NCBI GenBank assembly: GCA_934096175.1
Contig: CAKOLG010000031.1
Coordinates: 1-12,097 of the forward strand
Direction of reading: 5' to 3'
DNA: 12,097 bases
Source of the DNA: an uncultured Bacilli bacterium
GTDB taxonomy: Bacteria > Bacillota_I > Bacilli_A > RF39 > UBA660
Shown here piece after piece: positions 1 through 5,995 of this stretch. Within the stretch, counting starts at the first letter, position 1, and each line of letters starts with the position of its first letter. The notes beneath the pieces are model-generated. The model saw nothing but the letters and a program-made list of their open reading frames with translations. It made no database searches and was not told the origin of the DNA. The translations under genes and the position numbers were made by a program.

Positions 1-2
1 AT

Positions 3-311
3 TATACATGGCTTATTTGTGCTGCTCAGAACATGAAAAATATAGCAATTAAAAATGATAATGTAGGAAAGAAACCCTTTACATTATCATCAAATACACA
101 TATTTTTATAAAAATATTAAAAAATATCATAAAAAATTTATTCATAAGAAAACCTCTAGAAAAAAATCTAGGGGTTTGTCTACACTCTGTAAAAAATAAC
201 AGTAGAAACTGTTATTTTTTTAAACTACGGTATATTTTTAATAATATTGGTAAAATTTTGTACCATAATGGTTTATTTATTAAGTCAAATTCGCCAATAA
301 ATTCGATATAA
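3..311 (+). CDS. C-terminal end of an IS1182-like transposase (5' end outside window)
   Basis: The frame is open from base 3, with no start needed inside the window. It begins with the residues WLICAAQNMKNIA, which resemble the conserved end of the DDE domain in IS1182-type transposases (typical form: CAAQNMKKIA). About 40 residues later comes LGVCLHSVKN, encoded by a stretch (ggggtttgtctacactctg, 171-189) of the kind I associate with the right end of such elements. The frame then runs on past the likely element end and overlaps the 3' end of the convergent gene at 212-1414, so the last 30 or so codons are probably readthrough and not native transposase. An ATG at 33 lies in the same frame, but no good ribosome binding site precedes it. 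Transfer of the element next to the FemAB-like gene is inferred. The family call rests on short motifs only and could be wrong. Confidence 0.38.
   Translation, partial: YTWLICAAQNMKNIAIKNDNVGKKPFTLSSNTHIFIKILKNIIKNLFIRKPLEKNLGVCLHSVKNNSRNCYFFKLRYIFNNIGKILYHNGLFIKSNSPINSI
150..177. terminator. Hairpin near the presumed insertion element end
   Basis: An 11-bp stem (AAACCTCTAGA at 150-160 with TCTAGGGGTTT at 167-177, one wobble or mismatch position) encloses a loop of six A. On the minus strand it is followed by a modest T-rich stretch (TTTTCTT), on the plus strand by GTCTAC. It could be a backup terminator for the leftward FemAB-like gene, or simply part of the end structure of the presumed insertion element. 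Confidence 0.4.
191..220. terminator. Bidirectional intrinsic terminator overlapping the FemAB-like stop codon
   Basis: A perfect 12-bp stem (AAAAAATAACAG at 191-202, CTGTTATTTTTT at 209-220) encloses the 6-nt loop TAGAAA. Both strands end in a run of T, so it can stop transcription in either direction. The stop codon of the leftward gene (TAA at 212-214, minus strand) lies inside the stem. Confidence 0.75.
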
Positions 312-1414
312 TCGCCACCAATTTTTCTTTTATATTCGTATATTCCTGCTAAATTTTTATATTTAGTATTTGGATCGCCAACAACACCGAAAAGATCAGC
401 ATATTCATATTTTTGTTCATAAGCATCTTTTATAAATTCATAATAAAGTCTGTTTACGGTACCAGTATAGGAAGCAATATCGTCATTACCTATATATAAA
501 GACCAAGCACCTGTTTTGGAATAAGTGCAAATAAGTGAGGCACAAGTGTATTTATCAGGATGTTTTTTTGCAACTTCTTGGAAATATTCTAAGTCTTTTT
601 GAATTTTGATTTGACGATCTTTATTTTTTTCTTTTGTTAGTTCTTTGGTAAACTTGTCTATTAGTTTATTAGGATTAATTTTTACGTTGTAAATCTTTAT
701 ATGACCTTTTTTACTTAATTCATTGTAGACATTTTGATAATAATCTAAACTATATTCATGGAATCCGTCGCGAGCAGATATTAATTTTATAAGATCATGA
801 AAAGTATTTACTTCAGTAGCATTATATATTTCTAATTCGTAATTGTAGCTTCTTTTTACAGGACGGAAAAAGGATTTAGAAAAACTTTTTTCAATTTCTT
901 CAAAATTTTTATATTTGTTAAAATAGGTGCGAAAAGTGTATCTTGGTTGATTTCCTTCGTATAGTTTGTTAAATCCTTTATGTTTATAACCTAAGTTAAT
1001 TAAATTGTTATAGATATTATAATTGTTATGACCGCCTTCTATTTTATTACCTGCTTGATCAATTTCTTGGTACATAATGGGTGGATCAATTCGTAAATAT
1101 ATGGCATTTTCTTGTTTTAAATATTTTTTTAAGTGATTAGTAAATTCACTTAATAATTTTTTATTTGAAAAATCCATAGTGAAACCTCTTGGTGAATAAA
1201 AATAGCACATGTTAAATGGTGTTTTCTTTTTTAGTAGTAAAGCAGCTGCTTGAATTTTTTTATTTTCATCAATTAAACCAACGTAAATTGGTGTTTGATT
1301 GCGGTTTTTTGCGCATGCTTGTCCCCACTCATAGCTTTGCATAAAATGGTTATTAGGAGTATTTTCCCAAAATTTTTCATATTCTTTTTCGGATAAGTTT
1401 GTTACAAATTCCAT
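212..1414 (-). CDS. FemAB/FemX-family peptidoglycan bridge aminoacyltransferase
   Basis: This 400-residue protein belongs to the FemABX family, which transfers amino acids from aminoacyl-tRNA to the side chain of lipid-linked peptidoglycan precursors at the cytoplasmic face of the membrane. Family landmarks: an N-terminal FMQSYEWGQ (24-32), FYSPRGFTMDF (72-82), YLRIDPP (106-112), QPRYTFRTYF (156-165) and the C-terminal LAGIYEYKRKIGG followed by GEFDL (355-377), all in the order of two fused GNAT-like folds. Residues about 245-285 are rich in K, E and Q and probably form the helical-hairpin arm that is typical of Fem proteins and absent from some FemX. Length is normal. The start is set by AAGGAG ten bases upstream. 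The gene diverges from thyX and stands alone. Which residue it adds and at which position cannot be told from sequence. Confidence 0.88.
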   Translation of the reverse strand: MEFVTNLSEKEYEKFWENTPNNHFMQSYEWGQACAKNRNQTPIYVGLIDENKKIQAAALLLKKKTPFNMCYFYSPRGFTMDFSNKKLLSEFTNHLKKYLKQENAIYLRIDPPIMYQEIDQAGNKIEGGHNNYNIYNNLINLGYKHKGFNKLYEGNQPRYTFRTYFNKYKNFEEIEKSFSKSFFRPVKRSYNYELEIYNATEVNTFHDLIKLISARDGFHEYSLDYYQNVYNELSKKGHIKIYNVKINPNKLIDKFTKELTKEKNKDRQIKIQKDLEYFQEVAKKHPDKYTCASLICTYSKTGAWSLYIGNDDIASYTGTVNRLYYEFIKDAYEQKYEYADLFGVVGDPNTKYKNLAGIYEYKRKIGGDYIEFIGEFDLINKPLWYKILPILLKIYRSLKK

Positions 1415-1433
1415 ATTATCACTCCTTAGTTAA

Positions 1434-1475
1434 AGTATACCATAATATTGTAATGATTATGTTTTATTTTGTAAA
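1434..1475 (-). promoter_or_regulatory. Promoter for the FemAB-like gene
   Basis: Reading the minus strand, TTTACA (1470-1475) and TACAAT (1447-1452) are spaced by exactly 17 bases, a good sigma-A type match. A second possible -10, TATACT preceded by TGG (1434-1442), lies closer to the gene as an extended -10. Either would give a short leader ahead of the AAGGAG site. Confidence 0.55.
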
Positions 1476-1501
1476 GGTTATTCATTTTAATAAAATTGTT
1501 A

Positions 1502-1522
1502 AAAGTGTATTAAATACACTTT
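1502..1522. promoter_or_regulatory. 21-bp perfect dyad, candidate operator
   Basis: AAAGTGTAT (1502-1510) and ATACACTTT (1514-1522) are perfect inverted arms around the 3-base centre TAA. The right arm overlaps the predicted -35 of thyX (1520-1525) and the dyad lies 27 bases upstream of the -35 of the divergent FemAB-like gene. No T run follows, so a terminator is unlikely. The position suggests a repressor site. I do not recognise the cognate regulator; it does not match the usual NrdR, Fur or CopY/BlaI patterns. Confidence 0.45.
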
Positions 1523-1548
1523 ATGTTTGGTTATTGTTATGGTATAAT
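1520..1548 (+). promoter_or_regulatory. Extended -10 promoter for thyX
   Basis: TATAAT at 1543-1548 is preceded by TG at 1540-1541 with one base between, an extended -10. The -35 (TTTATG, 1520-1525, spacing 17) is weak, as is common when an extended -10 is present. A transcript starting near 1555 would reach the AGGAGGA site at 1570. Confidence 0.65.
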
Positions 1549-1569
1549 TTTGACTGTAGAGAAAATGGT

Positions 1570-1576
1570 AGGAGGA
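1570..1576 (+). promoter_or_regulatory. Ribosome binding site deciding the thyX start
   Basis: AGGAGGA lies six bases before the ATG at 1583. It rules out the in-frame ATG codons at 1523 and 1565 as likely starts: the first lies inside the promoter and the second has no comparable site. Confidence 0.8.
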
Positions 1577-1582
1577 AGAGTT

Positions 1583-3250
1583 ATGCAAGTAAAAATGCTT
1601 GGTGTAGAGGCCAAGGAAGAAATAGATGAAAAAGTAAACATTGTAAAAAAGTTTATTCAAGAAATGAGTTGTTCAAGTGGACCAAAATTTATTGATCAGT
1701 TTATTTTAGATAATGAGCTAGATAATAAAAGAGAATTAGTTACTTTATATGAATTTGTTAATCGTGTATTTAATGTTACTAATTTGAAAGATGCTGATTA
1801 TTCATTTTTGGCGAGTTTACTGAATAGAGAATTATTAGACTGTATTTTAAAGTTAAAGGTTAGAGTTGTTACAGCAGCAGGACGTATTTCAAGAACTACT
1901 GGAACTGTTTCAGAAGTTTATGAAAAATGTAATAATCATAAAAAGAATGTAAGTTTTACAGAAAATATAATTACTAATTATGGACATAAAAGTATTGCTG
2001 AACATGATTATATTGTTTTAGGTTTAGAAAACGTAACACCGATAATTGAGCAGTCAATAATTGAATATAGATTGACGTCATTTACAATTAAATCAAGAAG
2101 AAATGTTGATTTTAGAAATGTTGGCTTTTATGTTCCAGAGTTTAAAGATAAAAATGGTAATGTTCTTTCAAATAATGAAGAATTACAAGATACATACAAA
2201 AAATATATGCAAAGTTTATTTGATAAGTATGGTCAATTAGTTGATGAAGGATTACCAGTTGAGGATAGCCGTTATATTTTACCATATAGTTATTATAGTA
2301 ATATTATAATGGGTTGTGATGCACATGAGTTGGTACGAATTACTTCTGATATGCTTTATGGTAAGTTGTCTCATATTAGTGAACTAAAAGATTTTGGTAA
2401 TAAATTAAAGGGAATTATAAGTGAATGGGCACCTTATTTAATTAAAGATTTAGAAGCTGAAGAAAAAAAATCTTATTATAAAGATAATTTTGAATTTTTA
2501 GATGATAAATGTCAGGAATTTAATAAAGATGGTGGAAATTTGCTTGAAAAACCTGAAATGACTAATTTTACAGAAAATGCTGATAATACTGTTTTATGTA
2601 ATATTTTAATGGGAAGATATCAGATGAGTAAGGATAAAGCAGAAGAGGTTTTGGCTCAGTTAGTGAAAGATAATCCAAACATTGCACGTGAGATGATGCA
2701 TGCATTATTAAGAAGTAAAAATCAACGTGAATTAGAACAAGTTATTTTTTCTTTTGAAACACCGATTTCTTTAGCAGTACTTACTCATATTTCAAGACAT
2801 AGAACACATTCTTTACTTGTTCCTGATTTTGTTCCTTTATGGAATTTGGAAAATTATATTACACCAAAATCAGTTGCAGCAAGTCATGAAAAAGAATATC
2901 AAGAAATTTTTAGGGAAAATGCTTTAATGGTTGAATATTTTAAAAGTCAAGGTGTACGAGATGAAGATTTAGTTTATTTCTATTTATCTGGTAATGCATG
3001 TAATATATTTACAACAATGAATGGTAGAACTATTGAGTGGTTTAGTAGAATGAGATGTTGTAATAAGGCTCAGTGGGAAATCAATAATATTGCTAAAGTT
3101 TTTGTAGAGAATGTAAAATCTGTGGCTCCTTTAATTGGTGAATGTTTAGGTTCATCTTGTGATGTTTTAGGTGTTTGTCCTGAAGGAAAAGATTCTTGTA
3201 AGGCAAGAGGCGTAGTTGTCAAAAAATTAGTAAAGAAGGAAAACGAATAA
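1583..3250 (+). CDS. thyX: Double-domain ThyX-type FAD-dependent thymidylate synthase
   Basis: ThyX makes dTMP from dUMP using methylenetetrahydrofolate, FAD and NADPH. The usual ThyX has about 220-250 residues; this has 555 and shows two ThyX-like halves. Half 1 (about 90-290) carries GHKSIAEH (134-141), like the family's HxSxxEH, and YRLTSFTIKSRR (162-173), aligned with RHRxxSxNxxSxRY. Half 2 (about 370-520) carries RHRTHS (405-410) and RTIEWFSRMR with AQWEI (482-500), like the C-terminal substrate-binding region. Each half lacks part of the signature: half 1 keeps S171 and R173 but not RHR; half 2 keeps RHR but has PDFVP where SxRY is expected. The tail holds four Cys (521, 526, 532, 539). 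The start at 1583 is chosen for AGGAGGA seven bases upstream; the frame extends to 1523, but that part overlaps the promoter. Function as sole thymidylate synthase is inferred. Confidence 0.85.
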   Translation: MQVKMLGVEAKEEIDEKVNIVKKFIQEMSCSSGPKFIDQFILDNELDNKRELVTLYEFVNRVFNVTNLKDADYSFLASLLNRELLDCILKLKVRVVTAAGRISRTTGTVSEVYEKCNNHKKNVSFTENIITNYGHKSIAEHDYIVLGLENVTPIIEQSIIEYRLTSFTIKSRRNVDFRNVGFYVPEFKDKNGNVLSNNEELQDTYKKYMQSLFDKYGQLVDEGLPVEDSRYILPYSYYSNIIMGCDAHELVRITSDMLYGKLSHISELKDFGNKLKGIISEWAPYLIKDLEAEEKKSYYKDNFEFLDDKCQEFNKDGGNLLEKPEMTNFTENADNTVLCNILMGRYQMSKDKAEEVLAQLVKDNPNIAREMMHALLRSKNQRELEQVIFSFETPISLAVLTHISRHRTHSLLVPDFVPLWNLENYITPKSVAASHEKEYQEIFRENALMVEYFKSQGVRDEDLVYFYLSGNACNIFTTMNGRTIEWFSRMRCCNKAQWEINNIAKVFVENVKSVAPLIGECLGSSCDVLGVCPEGKDSCKARGVVVKKLVKKENE

Positions 3251-3268
3251 AATAACTTTTCTTTTTTT
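3232..3268 (+). terminator. Weak AU/GU hairpin with T run after thyX
   Basis: AAAGAAGGAAAA (3232-3243, within the last thyX codons) can pair with TTTTCTTTTTTT (3257-3268) with two G-U pairs and a 13-base loop. The stem has little GC, so termination would be partial at best, and the next gene may be read from thyX transcripts. Confidence 0.3.
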
Positions 3269-3306
3269 TGTGTTTTTGATACTATAACGGTGGTAGGTGA
3301 TTTTGG

Positions 3307-4248
3307 ATGCCTAAAATAGAAGTAAAAAGTGCTAGAGAAAAAGATAAAGAACTTTTAACTAGTATGAAATTAGTAACTATGATTGATGATGAAATGGATA
3401 AAGCGTTATCATATAATGAAAAAAATAAAATAAGGAACGAAATCAGTGATAATATTAATAAACTTTATAAAAAATATAATATTATTTATGTTGATAGTAA
3501 AATTGCTGGTTGTTATTTGATTTTAGATTATTTGGATGGGAAAATAATTGATCAATTTTATCTTTTTGAAGAGTATCGTAGACATAGGATTGGTAGTAGA
3601 ATTATTAATGATATAAAAGCTAAAGAAAGAAAATTATATGCTTGGGTGAATCGAAATAATGAGATGGCTATTAGTTTTTTTAGAAATTTAGGATTTGTTA
3701 CAAGTGAGGAAAATGGTAGAACTTTAATTTTAAAAAGTGATTCTGTGAATACAAATATATTAGAACAATTAAAGCAAATTCAACTTGGTTATGTTGATAA
3801 AGATGGTAAGAAAAATATTTTAATTAAAGAAGATTTTAGGAAAAAGTATTATTTACAAAGCCCAAGTGAGCTAAAGGAAAGTAAAGTGGGAATTAGTTTG
3901 GATCAAGTTGAACTGGAAAGAGATTTAATTGAAAAATTAGGGTTAGATTTAAGAACTTATTATATAGTTTATTCAGATTTAAATAATGAATTATCACATG
4001 CTTTTTTAATTTATAAAGATAATGAAAAATATTATTGGTTAGAAAATGCTTGGTATAAGTATAGAGGTGTACGTGAGTATGATAGTTTAAATGGTTTACT
4101 AGCTGATGTCGGTAATAAACTTATTGAAAGTATTGATAATGGTGATATTAATAGAATTAAATTATATGGTTATGATAAGCCTAAGTATGGAATAAGTTTT
4201 AATACTTTTGTTTCTGATGTTTTGAATAATAAGCATGTTAAAATATAA
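3307..4248 (+). CDS. GNAT acetyltransferase fused to an inactive-looking transglutaminase-like domain
   Basis: The 313-residue product has two parts. Residues 1-145 look like a GNAT N-acetyltransferase: IDQFYLFEEYRRHRIGSRII (81-100) fits the acetyl-CoA binding strand-loop-helix, although R94 replaces the first Gly of the usual RxxGxG, and AISFFRNLGF (121-130) is the classic C-terminal motif. Residues about 170-290 resemble small transglutaminase-like proteins: VGISLDQVELERD (194-206) matches the Cys-loop pattern GVCxDQVELER with S197 in place of Cys, HAFLIY (231-236) gives the His, and YYWLENAW (242-249) the third region. With Cys lost, this half may bind and not catalyse. The acetyl acceptor is unknown. 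AGGTG (3295-3299) precedes the ATG, and a possible TATAAC -10 lies at 3283-3288. A related domain with its Cys intact is encoded at 9444-9986. GNAT assignment is firm, the second domain less so. Confidence 0.72.
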   Translation: MPKIEVKSAREKDKELLTSMKLVTMIDDEMDKALSYNEKNKIRNEISDNINKLYKKYNIIYVDSKIAGCYLILDYLDGKIIDQFYLFEEYRRHRIGSRIINDIKAKERKLYAWVNRNNEMAISFFRNLGFVTSEENGRTLILKSDSVNTNILEQLKQIQLGYVDKDGKKNILIKEDFRKKYYLQSPSELKESKVGISLDQVELERDLIEKLGLDLRTYYIVYSDLNNELSHAFLIYKDNEKYYWLENAWYKYRGVREYDSLNGLLADVGNKLIESIDNGDINRIKLYGYDKPKYGISFNTFVSDVLNNKHVKI

Positions 4249-4277
4249 AAATATCTATGTGACAACATAGATATTTT
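4248..4277. terminator. Perfect bidirectional terminator between convergent genes
   Basis: A perfect 13-bp stem (AAAATATCTATGT at 4248-4260, ACATAGATATTTT at 4265-4277) has a GACA loop and T-rich ends on both strands. It serves the rightward GNAT gene and the leftward dapL; the two stop codons touch or lie inside its arms. Confidence 0.85.
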
Positions 4278-5511
4278 ATTTCTGCCATTTTTTAATTCTT
4301 TCAATGGCTTTTATTGTGTTTTCTCGAGTATTAAAGGCTGTTAAGCGGAAGTATCCTTCGCCAGATGGACCAAATCCACTACCAGGAGTTCCAACAATAT
4401 TTACTTCATTAAGTAATTTATCAAAAAATTGCCATGATGTAAGATTGTCATTAATTTTTAACCAAATATATGGTGAGTTTTCGCCACCAAAAACTGTATA
4501 GCCGCAGCTTTCTAATCCTTCTTTAATAATTTTGGCATTTTCTAAGTAGTATTTAATATTTGCTTTTATTTGTTGTTTACCAGTTTCAGTATAGGTAGCT
4601 GCTGCACCTTTTTGACTTATATATGAAGCACCATTAAATTTAGTGCAGACGCGTCTATTCCATAATTTGTTTAATGAAATTGGTTCGTTATTAGTTGTGT
4701 AGCCGACTAAATTTTTTGGTACAACTGTGTAGGCACATCTAAGTCCTGTAAACCCAGCTGTTTTAGAGAAACTGCGAAATTCAATTGCTACGTCTTTAGC
4801 GCCTTCTATTTCATAGATACTGTGTGGTATGTTTGGATCTTGAATAAAAGCTTCATAAGCTGAATCATATAAAATTATGGATTTATTTTTTTTAGCATAA
4901 TCTACCCATTTTGCAAGTTCGTCTTTAGTTAAGACAGTTCCTGTGGGATTGTTTGGGAAGCATAAATATATTAAATCAACTTTTTCTTTAGGAAGATCTG
5001 GCTTAAAATTATTTTCAGCAGTTACAGACATGTAGTAAATATTTTGGTATTTTTGGTTATCTTTATTATATGTTCCACTACGACCAGACATAACATTTGT
5101 ATCTAAGTATACCGGGTATACAGGGTCAGTAATGGCTACTTTGTTATCAGCACTGAAGATATCAACAATGTTACCAGTATCGCATTTGGCACCATCAGAA
5201 ATAAATATTTCATCAATTTCAAGATTAATATTTCTTTTTTCATATTCATTTTCTAAAATAGCTTTTCTTAAGAATTCGTATCCTTGTTCTGGTCCATATC
5301 CTTTGAAAGTTTCTTTTAAACCCATTTCGTCTACTGCTTCATGCATGGCATTAATGATTGCTTCTGGAATAGGTAAAGTGACATCGCCAATTCCTAGTTT
5401 TATTATTTCTTTGTCTGGATTATTTTGTGTATATTCTTTTACTTTTTTAGCAATAGTTGAGAATAAATAGCTTTCTTGTAAATTTAAAAAATTTTCATTA
5501 ATTTTGGTCAT
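4276..5511 (-). CDS. dapL: LL-diaminopimelate aminotransferase
   Basis: DapL is a cytoplasmic PLP enzyme that converts tetrahydrodipicolinate and glutamate directly to LL-diaminopimelate, bypassing the succinylase, acetylase and dehydrogenase routes of lysine and peptidoglycan precursor synthesis. The 411 residues match the family length. Visible landmarks: [11 protein letters not shown] (39-49), [14 protein letters not shown] (69-82), [11 protein letters not shown] (104-114), [12 protein letters not shown] (129-140), FPNNPTGT (185-192), the PLP-nitrogen Asp and its partner Tyr in LYDSAYEAF (D216, Y219 region), [12 protein letters not shown] (247-258) with Schiff-base K250, and GYFRLTAF (386-393) with the carboxylate-binding Arg. 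Upstream pairing is weak (AGAAG seven bases before the ATG). It is a single-gene unit, divergent from the ASCH gene. The assignment over a general aspartate aminotransferase rests on the GIGDVTLP and [10 protein letters not shown] patterns and is strong. Confidence 0.92.
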   Translation of the reverse strand: MTKINENFLNLQESYLFSTIAKKVKEYTQNNPDKEIIKLGIGDVTLPIPEAIINAMHEAVDEMGLKETFKGYGPEQGYEFLRKAILENEYEKRNINLEIDEIFISDGAKCDTGNIVDIFSADNKVAITDPVYPVYLDTNVMSGRSGTYNKDNQKYQNIYYMSVTAENNFKPDLPKEKVDLIYLCFPNNPTGTVLTKDELAKWVDYAKKNKSIILYDSAYEAFIQDPNIPHSIYEIEGAKDVAIEFRSFSKTAGFTGLRCAYTVVPKNLVGYTTNNEPISLNKLWNRRVCTKFNGASYISQKGAAATYTETGKQQIKANIKYYLENAKIIKEGLESCGYTVFGGENSPYIWLKINDNLTSWQFFDKLLNEVNIVGTPGSGFGPSGEGYFRLTAFNTRENTIKAIERIKKWQK

Positions 5512-5541
5512 ATATATTCTTCTTTCTATGTATCTAGCTTA

Positions 5542-5549
5542 ATTATAAC
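5542..5549 (-). promoter_or_regulatory. Extended -10 promoter for dapL
   Basis: On the minus strand TATAAT (5542-5547) is preceded by TGT, forming an extended -10 about 30 bases ahead of the start codon. No convincing -35 is present at 17 bases. Confidence 0.55.
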
Positions 5550-5575
5550 ATATTATATGTTTTTTTTATTGTATC

Positions 5576-5584
5576 TGTTATAAT
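5576..5584 (+). promoter_or_regulatory. Extended -10 promoter for the ASCH gene
   Basis: TGTTATAAT (5576-5584) is a full extended -10. The expected transcription start near 5591 leaves only about 12 bases before the GTG at 5603, so the leader is very short and the GGTG at 5593-5596 is the only possible ribosome binding site. Confidence 0.6.
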
Positions 5585-5602
5585 AATTGCGTGGTGATGT
5601 AC

Positions 5603-5947
5603 GTGAAACATTATATGAAATTACAAGATAAACCGTATCAAATGATAAATGAGGGCATAAAAAAAATAGAAATGCGCTTGTATGATGAAAAGAGACAATT
5701 AGTTAAAATTGGGGATTTGATAGAATTTAGTAATTGTTATACAAATGAAACTTTGACAGTAAAGGTTATAGGGTTACATAGATTTAAAAATTTTAAAGAA
5801 TTATATAGTAGTTTTAGTAAAGATGTTTTAGGTTATTTAACAAATGAGCAAGCTGATAGTTTAGATATGGAAAAATATTATAATTTAGAAGAAATTAAAA
5901 AATATGGTGTAATTGGTATTGAAATAGAAAAAATTTTGGATAATTGA
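5603..5947 (+). CDS. ASCH-domain protein
   Basis: This 114-residue protein is a single ASCH domain, a PUA-like beta-barrel fold linked to RNA or modified-nucleoside binding. The family signature GxKxIExR is seen as GIKKIEMR (18-25), followed by LYDEKRQLVKIGDLIEF (26-42), the usual strand pair, and a C-terminal YGVIGIEIEKI (100s). Some ASCH proteins act as ribonucleases or acetylcytidine amidohydrolases, but nothing here fixes the activity or substrate. The start is uncertain: GTG 5603 (giving MKHYMKL, as in relatives, with GGTG six bases upstream) is preferred; ATG 5597, GTG 5591 and ATG 5615 are in the same frame. It ends in TGA, which is followed by TTT TAA. It diverges from dapL and precedes the GT51-like gene by 48 bases, so the two may share a transcript. 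Confidence 0.8.
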   Translation: MKHYMKLQDKPYQMINEGIKKIEMRLYDEKRQLVKIGDLIEFSNCYTNETLTVKVIGLHRFKNFKELYSSFSKDVLGYLTNEQADSLDMEKYYNLEEIKKYGVIGIEIEKILDN

Positions 5948-5995
5948 TTTTAAAAGTTATTGTTTTTTTTATAGAAAAATTTTATTGGGGGTTAT

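Noticed and set aside
1399..1629. 76-codon open frame on the + strand across the divergent promoter region
   Set aside because: It overlaps the FemAB-like start, both promoters, the dyad and the thyX start; the sequence is explained by those elements.
4304..4501. 65-codon + strand frame inside dapL
   Set aside because: Antisense to the conserved C-terminal part of dapL; no supporting signal.
5132..5470. 112-codon + strand frame inside dapL
   Set aside because: Antisense shadow of a well-supported PLP enzyme gene, without a ribosome binding site.
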